Below are positions 41,123 through 49,283 of a stretch of DNA of 64,000 nt, piece by piece. Source of the stretch: Mycobacterium sp. JS623 (lineage in GTDB: Bacteria; Actinomycetota; Actinomycetes; Mycobacteriales; Mycobacteriaceae); NCBI RefSeq assembly GCF_000328565.1, contig NC_019966.1, positions 682,001-746,000 on the forward strand, in the 5' to 3' direction. Position 1 is the stretch's first letter, and every line of letters begins with the position of its first letter. The notes below the pieces were generated by a model, which did no database searches, had not been told where the DNA came from, and was given only the letters and a program-made list of their open reading frames with translations. The translations under genes and the position numbers were made by a program.

Positions 41123-41410
41123 ATGGCTGACTTCGCCCCTACTCACCCCGGCGAGATCCTGTTGACCGAGTTCCTTGAGCCGATGGGGATCTCGCAGTAC
41201 CGGATCGCCAAGACGATCGATGTGCCGCCGCGGCGAATCAATGAAATCGTTCATGGCAAGCGCGGAATCAGCGCCGATACCGCACTACGGCTCTCGCGCG
41301 CGCTGGGACTAAGCGACATGTTCTTCATAAACATGCAGGCGCACTATGACGCCGAGGTCACTCGGGAGCACCTCGCCTCGGAACTCGCCAGTATCGAACG
41401 CATCGCCTAA
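41123..41410 (+). CDS. higA: HigA-family antitoxin
   Basis: 95 residues, ATG 41123 with AAGGAG upstream. Helix-turn-helix XRE-type: TEFLEPMGISQYRIAKTIDV, then PPRRINEIVHGKRGISADTALRLSRALG in two contiguous stretches, the classic HigA/VapI pattern starting with HPGEILL. It neutralises HigB and represses the operon through the palindromes upstream. C-terminal 25 residues (REHLASELASIERIA) form a helix. Confidence 0.94.
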   Translation: MADFAPTHPGEILLTEFLEPMGISQYRIAKTIDVPPRRINEIVHGKRGISADTALRLSRALGLSDMFFINMQAHYDAEVTREHLASELASIERIA

Positions 41411-41873
41411 GAGTCGCACGACCTTCCACAGCGCCGATCCGCAGCCGCGGGCCGACGCTGCTCTGTCCTCAACAGCCCTCACGGCCCCTTTCCGCAGTCG
41501 CCCTCAAACGTTGTCCATAAACGTCCTTCACAATTCCTCCTGTAGCATCTAAACCCGCAGCCACACAACGCATCTCATCTCCACCTCTTACAGCCAAGCT
41601 CTCAGAAATACTGCCCCGTTCGCCATTGCCGGGATTTTTTCCATTTGAAGCGCAGTTCGCTCGAACTCGGCCAGGCTTTCGCTCCGTGTCTGGGGCCATC
41701 ATCCTCAGGGGCGTGCGGTCCCGCCACGGTCTCAGAACTAACGTTACGGGCTTCTCAAAGATCGCGGCAAAAGCGTTGGGGGTCGCGTGGGTCACCACTT
41801 TGATCCCGGTTCGTGCAGGCGGGTTTGCCTGACACCAAAAACTCGACCCGGCTCCCCGTCTTAAACTTCCGCC
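41411..41873. other. 463 bp without a supported gene
   Basis: Between higA and the hydrolase-cyclase gene. Base composition is more AT-rich than its surroundings. Open frames here are antisense or lack homology. A strong AGGAGG lies on the minus strand at about 41533-41542 before a 20-codon frame ending at 41469, which I do not call. Probably foreign filler DNA of the island. Confidence 0.5.
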
Positions 41874-43184
41874 GTGTTCTCGGAAACGCGCTATGCGATG
41901 AACGGGGACTTGTGCGTCGCCTATCGCACCTCGCCCGAGGGTCCTCGCGACATTGTGTTCGTCTCTAACTGGTATACAAACTGTGAGGTCTTTCCGGAGC
42001 TGCCATCGCTTCAAGGATGGGTCGAGGCGATGACATCGCTCGGTCGGCTAATCTTCTTCGACCAGCCCGGCACCGGAGCGTCCGATCCCACGACATCGGC
42101 CGCACTGCCAACCTTGGAGCAATGGGCTGACAGCATCACCGCCGTGCTTGACGATCTCGGGAGTCGTGAAACAGTCCTCGTCGCGATCGACGGGGCAGTC
42201 GCGACAGCGGCCTTGTTCGCAGCAACACATCCGTCCCGCACCACCGCACTCGTCGTGATCGAAGGCTACGCAGATGCGGGAGACAGCCCCCCGTCGCTTA
42301 GAGAGGAAGTTCTCCCTGCGTTTGTCGACATGTGGCGTACAGCAGAGTTCCAGCATCTATTCAACCCGGACATGCCGTGGAACCAGGAGATCCGGGCAGC
42401 GTGGGCACGACATAATCGCCTCGCGGCAAGCCCAGGAACCGTTGCTCTCATGCTGCCTCTTGTGGCTGAATTGAACGTGCGCGCGATCCTTCCCGCCGTC
42501 TCCGTGCCCACCCTTGTCCTCCAGCACGCCGACGACCCACTCATCACACCCGCAATGGGCAAGGATGTCGCCGATCACATACCGGCCGCGAAATACGTTG
42601 AGCTGCCTGGGCGCAACATTTTCCACGTCGTCGAACCGTGGCGGGATTCCTTCCGGGAGATCGCCGAGTTTCTCACCGGTCACCAGGCCGACGTGGCCGA
42701 TGATCGGGTTCTTGCCACGGTGCTTTTCACCGACATTGTGGACTCGACGCGCAGGGCTGCCGAGGTGGGTGACCGTGACTGGCGTGCGTTGCTCGATGCG
42801 CACGACGCCGTCGTCCGATCTCAACTCGCCCGCTTTCGAGGTCGCGAGGTAAGCACTTCGGGAGACAGCTTCCTCGCGATGTTCGACGGCCCCCAACGAG
42901 CGATCCGTTGCGCCATGGCGATCCGCGACGCGGTGCAGTCGCTCGGCATCCAGGTGCGGGCCGGGTTGCACACCGGCGAGTGCGAAGTTCGCGGTGATGA
43001 CATCGGCGGCATCGCGGTACACATTGGCGCACGGGTGAGCGCTCTGGCCGGACCGAACGACGTGCTCGTATCGAGCACGCTGCGCGATCTGGTGATCGGA
43101 TCAGGACTCGAGTTCGAAGACCGAGGCGATCACACGCTCAAAGGAGTGCCTGGCGAATGGCGACTCTTCGCCGTCGCCCCGTAG
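41874..43184 (+). CDS. alpha/beta-hydrolase-like domain fused to class III adenylate/guanylate cyclase
   Basis: 436 residues, GTG 41874. Residues about 1-265 have an alpha/beta-hydrolase fold (LIFFDQPGTGASD, TLVLQHADDPLITPAMG), but the nucleophile elbow reads VAIDGAVAT, with Asp in place of the G-x-S-x-G Ser, so hydrolysis is unlikely. Residues about 280-436 are a class III cyclase domain: ATVLFTDIVDST (first metal Asp), SGDSFLAMFDGP (second), RAGLHTGECEVRGDDIGGIAVH, and KGVPGEWRLFAV. Probably cytosolic, with the dead hydrolase serving as a sensor. Sits in the tRNA-Tyr island. Confidence 0.9.
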   Translation: MFSETRYAMNGDLCVAYRTSPEGPRDIVFVSNWYTNCEVFPELPSLQGWVEAMTSLGRLIFFDQPGTGASDPTTSAALPTLEQWADSITAVLDDLGSRETVLVAIDGAVATAALFAATHPSRTTALVVIEGYADAGDSPPSLREEVLPAFVDMWRTAEFQHLFNPDMPWNQEIRAAWARHNRLAASPGTVALMLPLVAELNVRAILPAVSVPTLVLQHADDPLITPAMGKDVADHIPAAKYVELPGRNIFHVVEPWRDSFREIAEFLTGHQADVADDRVLATVLFTDIVDSTRRAAEVGDRDWRALLDAHDAVVRSQLARFRGREVSTSGDSFLAMFDGPQRAIRCAMAIRDAVQSLGIQVRAGLHTGECEVRGDDIGGIAVHIGARVSALAGPNDVLVSSTLRDLVIGSGLEFEDRGDHTLKGVPGEWRLFAVAP

Positions 43185-43602
43185 CCGCAGGGCGCTTCGG
43201 AGGACGCTTTGCCGGGCGGTAGGGCTGGGCAGGCGCTGTTTGCTGAACGCAGGGGACTGGACCCCAGCTCACCTTGCGGCAGCCCTGAGACGCAACCTCG
43301 CCTTAGCTTGCCGCTGCACAGTGGGTGCCCGCGATTGGTTGCACCAAACATCAACCACGTCGGTGCAGCAGATCTGCAACTCAACTGTGACACCTCGCCG
43401 GTTACCAGGACGGGCCGCCACAGGGGTGTTGACCGCGAAGAGCACGCCCGGGGGCGCGGCGTTAGGCGGCGTCGACGGGCCAGGCTCGCTGCTGAACTTC
43501 CAGGGTCACCCCGTCGGACGCCTCATGTCGAAGTTGAGACGTGACCAACCCCAGCGTCGACGCTAAAGGGGCTCGTTCCCGCGCGAGCTAGACCCAAAAC
43601 CG
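43185..43602. other. 418 bp without a supported gene
   Basis: Between the stop of the cyclase gene and the stop of the convergent PAS-ANTAR gene. Short frames on both strands have no recognisable content and no good ribosome-binding site. No strong hairpin found by eye. Confidence 0.5.
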
Positions 43603-44277
43603 TCACTCGGTGACCAACGTCATCAAGAAGTGATCGACCGGCCCACGTGTGGATTCGCTGTCGAGAAGCGACGGGACCTTAGCGACGACTTCCTTGGCAA
43701 TGTCGTGCAGCTTGATGTTGAGCTCTTGGGAGCGCCAGCGAAGCAGGTTGAACGCGGCGTCGGCATCCACGTTGTAGGCGGCCATCAGCATGCCTTTGGC
43801 TTGCTCAATGACGGCCCGGCCGGCGACGATGCCAGGCATTGCGTCGCTGATTCCGGACTGCACTTGGTTGTTGACCGATGTTGTGACGTCGACATAGAAC
43901 CCGCGGGTGGCCACCACCTCACCGTCATCGTCGGTAACGACTTCGCCGACGACCACGACGCGCCGTATGTCGCCGGTCGTGGTGCGGATGCGGTGGCGAC
44001 TGCTAAATGGCGCTGAGGAGTGTTTCAGCAACGCTTTCACCCCGGCGAGGTCCTCGGGATGCTTATGACTTAAAACGAGGTCGGTGGTGGGCTCGACCTC
44101 GCCGGGTTCGTAGCCGTGCATGCGGGCCACCGCATCCGACCATGTCCAGGTGTCGGTGCCGTAGCGGTACTCGAATCGACCCACCCGCTGCGGTGCCCCG
44201 CCGAGAAGCGCCCTATCAAGGTCGCCAGGCGCGACCCCATCGGTGCCGGTCTCAGATTCCGGCAGGAGCTCCTCCAT
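43603..44277 (-). CDS. PAS-ANTAR RNA-binding regulator
   Basis: 224 residues, ATG 44277. PAS fold at about 30-130: GRFEYRYGTDTWTWSDAVARM, HGYEPGEVEP, and RIRTTTGDIRRVVVVGEVV. ANTAR domain at about 145-210: GRAVIEQAKGMLMAAYNVDADAAFNLLRW with the conserved Ala/Gln and Arg residues. ANTAR proteins bind twin-hexaloop RNAs and antiterminate transcription in mycobacteria. PAS probably senses a small ligand or redox state. No target RNA is obvious next to it. Last gene before the attR repeat. Confidence 0.9.
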   Translation of the reverse strand: MEELLPESETGTDGVAPGDLDRALLGGAPQRVGRFEYRYGTDTWTWSDAVARMHGYEPGEVEPTTDLVLSHKHPEDLAGVKALLKHSSAPFSSRHRIRTTTGDIRRVVVVGEVVTDDDGEVVATRGFYVDVTTSVNNQVQSGISDAMPGIVAGRAVIEQAKGMLMAAYNVDADAAFNLLRWRSQELNIKLHDIAKEVVAKVPSLLDSESTRGPVDHFLMTLVTE

Positions 44278-44815
44278 ATAACGAGTATCACACCACTGAC
44301 TGTTAATTGACGCTGCTGCGCAGATCCGGCCAAAAGCAAGATGGGCAACTGGCGGGTTCGGCCCCCATCAGGGAGAGCAGATGGCGGGCCGGACACTTGA
44401 GTAAGGACGCGTCGGCGGCGCCTACGCACGGTCCAATCCTGCACCTGCCACCAACGGCAGACGTCGTATCGGCCGATGACCGTACGTTCGAGTCAGAAGT
44501 ACCGAGCTGGGTAGGTACGGCAACGGTGACGATGACCCCGGGACGGCGCCAGTCATTTTCAGCGTCGCCCCTAACGCATGAACACGCGACCAACGCGAGT
44601 TGGCATCGGGCCAGTGGCACATAGCGTCCGGGCCGCTGGCGAAGCGGTCACGCTGCATCGCTACGCGTTACCCGACGCCGCCGCAGGCGGGCATCCCGCT
44701 TCTACGCGCCGACAACGTGCTGCGTGGTGCCACGAACAAGCGTGGTGGCGCGCAGGGTCTGTGAGTGTAGCGAGAGGTTCGTAACACTCCGGATCGACGC
44801 CTCAGATGCTCCTGA
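44278..44815. other. 538 bp non-coding stretch containing the attR repeat
   Basis: No frame has convincing coding character. The only structure is the tRNA-Tyr-like repeat at 44410-44452. The stretch right of it presumably belongs to the chromosome before the island inserted or to a neighbouring insertion. Confidence 0.5.
44410..44452 (+). repeat. putative attR: degenerate copy of the tRNA-Tyr 3' half
   Basis: 43 bp aligned with 38857-38900: CGTCGGC (7/7), then one deleted base and substitutions, CGCCTACGCA (10/10), then 21 of 24, including the terminal 18-mer AATCCTGCACCTGCCACC. It cannot fold as a tRNA because the 5' half is absent. Best read as the far attachment site of an element integrated at tRNA-Tyr. 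Confidence 0.75.
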
Positions 44816-45055
44816 TCAGCAGCCCTTGGTGAATCCGCAAGGCACAGTCGCCTTCGCGGTGGGAGAAGCAAGGGGAACCGCGGTGGGAGGGGTGGTCGTG
44901 GTAGCGGTGACACCGAGTGTCATTTGGCCGCTGGACACAATCGGCGCGGTGCCGCCGTTGACCGTCTCCTCGCCTAGTGCCGTTGCGAAAGCGCCCGTGG
45001 CTACGAGCGCCGCTCCGGCGACCAGTGTTGCTCGCAACTTTGTCGACTGTCGCAT
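44816..45055 (-). CDS. small secreted protein
   Basis: 79 residues, ATG 45055 with AGGAGG eight nt upstream. Signal peptide KLRATLVAGAALVATGAFATA (cleavage after about residue 26). The mature part is Thr/Pro-rich (VTATTTTPPTAVPLASPT) and ends VPCGFTKGC with two Cys that could form a terminal disulfide. No family recognised. Confidence 0.7.
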   Translation of the reverse strand: MRQSTKLRATLVAGAALVATGAFATALGEETVNGGTAPIVSSGQMTLGVTATTTTPPTAVPLASPTAKATVPCGFTKGC

Positions 45056-45167
45056 GAATGTCCCTCCTGGTCCCTGTGGCGCGCCTTTGTATTACGTGCG
45101 GATATGTTGAGAGTTCCCCGCTGAACTGGACGATCGCTGAATCGATTCTGGCAATCCGCTATGAATC

Positions 45168-45703
45168 ATGACGCGCGGAATCGACCTCCGGCGCGCACGG
45201 GCCGCGAAGACGCTTCAGCCAGCAGCCGCAACCACAACGCTCAGCATTTCGGCGGTCACCGCGGCCGTCACGCCTGTGGCTCAACTCGCATCGCCCATTA
45301 CCGGTGATCTGGGCCGTGTTGGGTTGGGTGCGACGCAATTTGTTCAATCAGTCGCCGACCATCAACTACAACCCGACCACCACCGTGCAGACCGGTCAGA
45401 CCGTCACCGGCAGCATTGGTGCAACCGATCCCGAAGGCGATGCGTTGACCTACAAGGTCACTCAAGCCCCCCAACACGGCAACTTTGACGATCGATCAGG
45501 CGACGGGCAACTTCACCTACGCACCGGACGACATCAATTACACTGCCGCACAAGCAGATTCGTTCACGGTCTCTGTCGCCGATGGCAAGTTCAACCTCTT
45601 TTACCTGTTCAGCCCGCACAGTGACGAGGCGACCATCGTCGACGGCGACGTGCAAAGCCTGCCGGACCCGGCGGCCGCGCACGAGGCTCAGCAGAATGCG
45701 TAA
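45168..45703 (+). pseudogene. frameshifted cadherin/Ig-like repeat surface protein
   Basis: Three frames must be joined. Frame A (from 45168) gives an Ala/Thr-rich start ending VAQLASPITG. Frame B (from about 45303) gives VIWAVLGWVRRNLFNQSPT and TGSIGATDPEGDALTYKVTQ. Frame C (from 45485) gives TIDQATGNFTYAPDDINYTA and ADSFTVSVADG. Together they match the VCBS/cadherin-like domain of large mycobacterial surface proteins ('SGTDPDGDPLTY ... GTVTIDxATGNYTYTP'). Shifts lie near 45300 and 45482. Either a decayed gene or two sequencing errors. Confidence 0.75.
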
Positions 45704-45809
45704 TCGATGACCTGAGGACCAGTCGAAACCCAACGCGGGGTGCGCCATCGGCGCGCCCCGCGTCCGCGCCCAAACTTCTTCCCGCGCTCTTCGTCGACGC
45801 CGTAGGCTC

Positions 45810-46859
45810 ATGGCGATGCTGGAGAAGTCCGAGATCCGATTCCTTCGGGTCGGCGACCGCCGCGTGGCATACGAGATTCGCGGGGAGGGTCCACCGCTCG
45901 TCGCTCCGGCGTGGTGGGTGAGCCACCTCGAACTCGACTGGCAGACTGAAGGCGTTCAGCGATTCTGGGAAGGTGTCGCGGACGGTTACGCGCTCATTCG
46001 CTACGACCGGCTCGGTGTGGGCATGTCGGACCGCACGCTGCGAGACTCGGATCTCACCATCGACGTGGAAGTTGCGACGCTGCGCGCGCTTCTCGACGAA
46101 CTCGAGCTGGAGCGCGTGTCGCTGATCGGCGGCTCGAGTGGAAGCTGTGCCGCAATTGCTTTTGCCGCAACGTATCCGGAGCGCGTCGAGCGCCTGCTGC
46201 TGTACGGGTCATACGCCGACGGCGCAGCGATTACCACTGCAGGCGTGGCCGATGCGATTCTCGCGACGGTGCGCGCACATTGGGGACTCGGCTCGCGTCT
46301 GCTCAGCGACATGTTCCTAGGTGGTGCCGGGTCGGCTGAGCACGAACGCTTCGCACGGTTTCAGCGGGAGGCGGCGACCGCCGAGACAGCTGCCGCTTTG
46401 TTGGGCCTCGTCTACCGCCTCGACGTGCGGGTGCATCTTCCGCTCGTCCGCGCTCCCGCTCTGGTCGTGCATCGTCGCGGCGACCGGGCCGTGCCGTTTT
46501 TGCTCGGGCGCGAGGTCGCGGCAGAGATTCCTGGGGCGACCTTCATCCCGCTGCAAGGAACCGCGCACTTCCCTTGGCACGGTGACGTCGATTCCGTCAT
46601 CCGCGCGTGCCGCGAAGCTCTTGCGCCTGCGCAGGCGTCGCCGGGCCATCAGAGGGAGTCGGAACCGGGCCTGCTGTCCGAGCGCGAACGTGAGATCCTC
46701 GCTTGCGTCGCAAGAGGTCTCAGCGATGGCGAGATTGCAGAGCAGCTCGTGCTGAGCGCGCATACCGTCCACCGCCACGTCGCGAACATTCGCAGGAAGC
46801 TGGGTCGCAGCTCGCGGGCGGCGGCCGTCGCGGAGGCCTCGCGACTCGGATACCTATGA
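45810..46859 (+). CDS. alpha/beta-hydrolase fused to LuxR-type helix-turn-helix
   Basis: 349 residues, ATG 45810 (MAMLEKSEIRF). Residues about 10-270 are an alpha/beta hydrolase: ALIRYDRLGVGMSD, nucleophile elbow LIGGSSGSCAAIA (intact Ser), VVHRRGDRAVPF (acid) and GTAHFPWHGD (His). Residues about 285-349 are a LuxR/GerE DNA-binding domain: LLSEREREILACVARGLSD and VLSAHTVHRHVANIRRKL. Hydrolase domains used as sensors attached to outputs are known in actinobacteria. Same architecture idea as the hydrolase-cyclase at 41874. Confidence 0.92.
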   Translation: MAMLEKSEIRFLRVGDRRVAYEIRGEGPPLVAPAWWVSHLELDWQTEGVQRFWEGVADGYALIRYDRLGVGMSDRTLRDSDLTIDVEVATLRALLDELELERVSLIGGSSGSCAAIAFAATYPERVERLLLYGSYADGAAITTAGVADAILATVRAHWGLGSRLLSDMFLGGAGSAEHERFARFQREAATAETAAALLGLVYRLDVRVHLPLVRAPALVVHRRGDRAVPFLLGREVAAEIPGATFIPLQGTAHFPWHGDVDSVIRACREALAPAQASPGHQRESEPGLLSEREREILACVARGLSDGEIAEQLVLSAHTVHRHVANIRRKLGRSSRAAAVAEASRLGYL

Positions 46860-46939
46860 GGTAGCCGGAACCGGCCATCTGTCGAAGATGGCTGCTTCGG
46901 GTGATGCGCGCGCGGGTCGGTCGCTCGTATGTTCTCGGG

Positions 46940-47599
46940 ATGACAGACACCGCACACACCGAACTCGAGAAGAGCCCGCCGTCGTCGGCGTGGCTACGGT
47001 TTTTCGCCTTGGCGTACGACCCGTTTTGTTGGCTTGGCGAGATCGCTGGTATGCGACGCCTGCGGAACACGGTCTTGAGCAGCGCCTACGGGCGCGTGGT
47101 CGAGATCGGCGCGGGGACCGGGCTGAACATCGCGCGCTATCCCGCGGGCGTCGATGAGCTGGTGCTCATGGAGCCCGATCCGTCGATGCGCCACAAACTC
47201 GCGCGTCGGCTGCACCGGTACAGGCATGTCGCACGGATCGTCGATGCGCCTGCTGAGCGCATACCGTTGGCCGATGCGTCCGTAGACACCGTCGTCTCGA
47301 CGCTTGTCCTCTGCACCGTCAACGACCCTGAACAGGCGCTGCGTGAGATCGCACGGGTGCTCCGCCCGGATGGGCAGCTACTGTTCGTCGAACACGTGCG
47401 CGCGCGCTCGCGGTTCCTCGCGGCGTGCCAGGACTTCATGCTCCAACCATGGCTGCGCTTCGCAGCCGGCTGTCGCTGCAACCGCCCGACCGTGGAACTG
47501 ATGCGCGCCTGCGGATTCGAGGTCGCCGCCGACGACGCCGAGTGGCGCGGCATGCCCCCGATCGTTCGCCCGCTCATGGTCGGACGGGCGACTCGATGA
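46940..47599 (+). CDS. class I SAM-dependent methyltransferase
   Basis: 219 residues from ATG 46940 (MTDTAHTELEKSPPSSAWLRF); an upstream in-frame ATG is less likely. Motif I VVEIGAGTGLNIARYP (about 55-70), acidic end of beta2 LVLMEPDP, motif II/III ADASVDTVVSTLVLCTVND and LRPDGQLLFVEHVRA. A hydrophobic start and CRCNRPT suggest a small lipophilic substrate, as in ubiquinone/phospholipid-type methyltransferases. Follows the hydrolase-LuxR gene by 80 nt. Confidence 0.88.
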   Translation: MTDTAHTELEKSPPSSAWLRFFALAYDPFCWLGEIAGMRRLRNTVLSSAYGRVVEIGAGTGLNIARYPAGVDELVLMEPDPSMRHKLARRLHRYRHVARIVDAPAERIPLADASVDTVVSTLVLCTVNDPEQALREIARVLRPDGQLLFVEHVRARSRFLAACQDFMLQPWLRFAAGCRCNRPTVELMRACGFEVAADDAEWRGMPPIVRPLMVGRATR

Positions 47600-47716
47600 T
47601 CGAAATACTTGCGACTACGTAGGATTCGAAGTCAGAACCTCCAAGTCGTTCACCAGCCATCCGCTCAAGGAAAACGCTCCTAATCAACGGATTTCGACTG
47701 TAGGAGATCGCCGGGG

Positions 47717-47863
47717 TTAGCGATGCGCGATGTGAACCTTCATGAACACCGAGCGATTGATCGCAGGCGCCGTTCGCAATGCCTCCGCTGGGAAGACCTG
47801 GTCGGCTAGCTCGCGCCAATCGACTGCATCTGTCTCCGGCGTGTACAGCGCAATCTCAGACAT
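47717..47863 (-). CDS. 48-residue hypothetical protein
   Basis: ATG 47863 preceded by AAAGGAG. Sequence MSEIALYTPETDAVDWRELA continues DQVFPAEALRTAP and ends FMKVHIAHR. No signal peptide or known motif. The ribosome-binding site and composition favour a real small gene; an upstream in-frame start (47914) is weaker. Confidence 0.55.
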   Translation of the reverse strand: MSEIALYTPETDAVDWRELADQVFPAEALRTAPAINRSVFMKVHIAHR

Positions 47864-47997
47864 TGTCGAACTCCTTTGAGCGAGAGCCGCGGGCTCGAAG
47901 GCTGTTGTGGCCATAGGACCAATCGTGACCGCCGAGCCGAGCCCGCGTAATCGCCGCGAAGCCAGATTCCGCGCTATAGAGGGAAGGATTTCCTATC

Positions 47998-48069
47998 CGT
48001 CGGGATAGTGCGGCAGCGCGTTCGTCGGGATAGTGCGGCAGCGCTTCGTCGGGATAGTGCGGCGGCGCC
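47998..48069. repeat. three tandem 23-25 bp repeats
   Basis: Units at 47998-48022, 48023-48046 and 48047-48069 share CGTCGGGATAGTGCGGCRGC. They end exactly where the downstream secreted-protein gene stops (48070 on the minus strand). A variable-number tandem repeat is likely; no hairpin is evident. Confidence 0.85.
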
Positions 48070-48567
48070 CTAAACGCGCTCGGCCGTCATGTTCATCTCG
48101 AGTGTGCCCTGGCACGCGCCACTCACGATGTCGGTGTGCATGGTGCCGGCAAGAGTTCCGTCGGCCTGGGGCGTGTACCGCACAACGGCTCGGGCCGGAT
48201 CCCACTCGATCGTGGTGTCGGGCATCATGCAATCCCATTGGAACTCACTGGATTGCGTCCACGACGATCCATCCCAGGTGAATTGCACCGGCTGCGGAAC
48301 GGTCGGATTCCTTGGCGGTGGGCCGCTGATGATCGTGGCGGTGCACGTACCGCTCGTGCAGCTGGAGCTGAACCCGTAGGTATCGGTGTACTGGCTCTCC
48401 GGCTGACCGGCCGCGACGCTCGTCCCCGCTTTCGGGCCAACAATGAACGTGATCGCGTACTCGCCGTTCCAGGACGCAGTGTCGGCGGCGGCGATTGGGG
48501 ATAGCGACACGAACACGAGCGACCCCGTACACACGCCGATGAGACGCTTCAGATGGTCTCGGGTCAT
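48070..48567 (-). CDS. secreted hypothetical protein
   Basis: 165 residues from ATG 48567 (MTRDHLKRLIGVCTGSLVF). Signal peptide through SLSPIAAA|DTASW (about residue 29). Four cysteines in the mature part (SSSCTSGTCTA, WDCMMP, SGACQGT) suggest two disulfides. Beta-rich, lipocalin/MPT63-like impression from alternating T/V strands (YAITFIVGPKAG, PVQFTWDGSSWTQSSEFQWD). Similar proteins occur in many copies in mycobacteria, unknown role. Confidence 0.8.
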   Translation of the reverse strand: MTRDHLKRLIGVCTGSLVFVSLSPIAAADTASWNGEYAITFIVGPKAGTSVAAGQPESQYTDTYGFSSSCTSGTCTATIISGPPPRNPTVPQPVQFTWDGSSWTQSSEFQWDCMMPDTTIEWDPARAVVRYTPQADGTLAGTMHTDIVSGACQGTLEMNMTAERV

Positions 48568-48672
48568 CGCCTGAGTGTCGCATCCGAAAGCTTTGCCGAA
48601 GCTCCCCCTGAGCAAATAAGCCGGAGGAAAACTGGTTCGGCGTCGTCGGGGGGAGACGCTTCGGGGAGGCAG

Positions 48673-48810
48673 ATGATGAAACTTGCGCCGACGCTCACGG
48701 TGGCCCTGATCGGACTGGGGAACCAGGTCTGCTCCCTCTCGACGAGGTCAGCCCCGCGAGACGCTCCAGAACGCGCAACAGCGGCTGATCGACCAGCTTG
48801 GGGATCATGA
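48673..48810 (+). CDS. possible 45-residue peptide
   Basis: ATG 48673 has GGGGAGG four nt upstream. N-terminus MMKLAPTLTVALIGLGNQVC is signal-like, but the rest (SLSTRSAPRDAPERATAADR) has no recognisable features. It may be the start of a lost exported protein. Confidence 0.25.
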   Translation: MMKLAPTLTVALIGLGNQVCSLSTRSAPRDAPERATAADRPAWGS

Positions 48811-48821
48811 ACTCATAGTCG

Positions 48822-49181
48822 CTAGGTGCAGCAGTTTGGATCGAGCACTGTGCACAACGCACTGACGGCGTCTGGACGAGCACGGTGAAAAACGTTCATG
48901 CCTCGCCGCTCGGATTCGACTAAGCCGGCGCGGCGCAGCTGACCGAGGTGGTGACTGACGGTCGATTCGCTCAAGACGAGTACCGCCGCCAGGTCCCCAC
49001 TCGTCTCCTCGCCGGCCGACGAGCTGAAAAGGCACGACATGATCTTCACCCGCATCGGGTCGGCAAGCGCCTTGAGACGTAACGCAACCTCTAGGGCGGC
49101 GTCGTCGCTCATGGGCCCGGCGGCGACAGGCGCGCAGCAGACCGGCGCGGACATGTCGACCGTCGGCAACGTCTTGGGCAT
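48822..49181 (-). CDS. arsR: ArsR-family arsenical repressor
   Basis: 119 residues, ATG 49181. Winged helix with LKALADPMRVKIMSCLFSS and VLSESTVSHHLGQLRRAGLVES. Cysteine pairs at both ends (PVCCAP near residue 15 and NCC at the C-terminus) and Cys in the first helix (IMSCLF) can bind As(III)/Sb(III) or Cd(II). On binding it leaves the two ATATAT-centred operators at 49203-49259 and releases the divergent arsI operon. Confidence 0.93.
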   Translation of the reverse strand: MPKTLPTVDMSAPVCCAPVAAGPMSDDAALEVALRLKALADPMRVKIMSCLFSSSAGEETSGDLAAVLVLSESTVSHHLGQLRRAGLVESERRGMNVFHRARPDAVSALCTVLDPNCCT

Positions 49182-49202
49182 GAGCCCATGGTGCCAGGTT
49201 TA

Positions 49203-49259
49203 TTGACATATATCAAAAAGGTCTGCATCATGAGGGTCGGCGCCATTTCGATATATGTC
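49203..49259. promoter_or_regulatory. paired ArsR operators
   Basis: GACATATATC (49205-49214) and GATATATGTC (49250-49259) form a perfect 10-bp inverted repeat 35 bp apart. Each also sits in a near-palindrome (TTGACATATATCAA). They lie between the divergent arsR and arsI starts, as ArsR-family sites do. Confidence 0.8.
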
Positions 49260-49283
49260 TCACAGCCAAGGAAGGGTGTCGTC

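Noticed and set aside
41469..42014. 181-codon minus-strand frame with a strong AGGAGG near 41540
   Set aside because: It runs antisense into the well-supported cyclase gene, and its residues show no family character. A 20-codon part after the ribosome-binding site is too short to support.
43209..43566. Two overlapping plus-strand frames after the cyclase gene
   Set aside because: No ribosome-binding site, no recognisable motif, atypical composition.
38901..44452. Possible CRISPR or phage content in the island
   Set aside because: No spacer-repeat series, integrase, capsid or terminase reading frame is visible. The direct repeats are only the att copies and the IS flanks.
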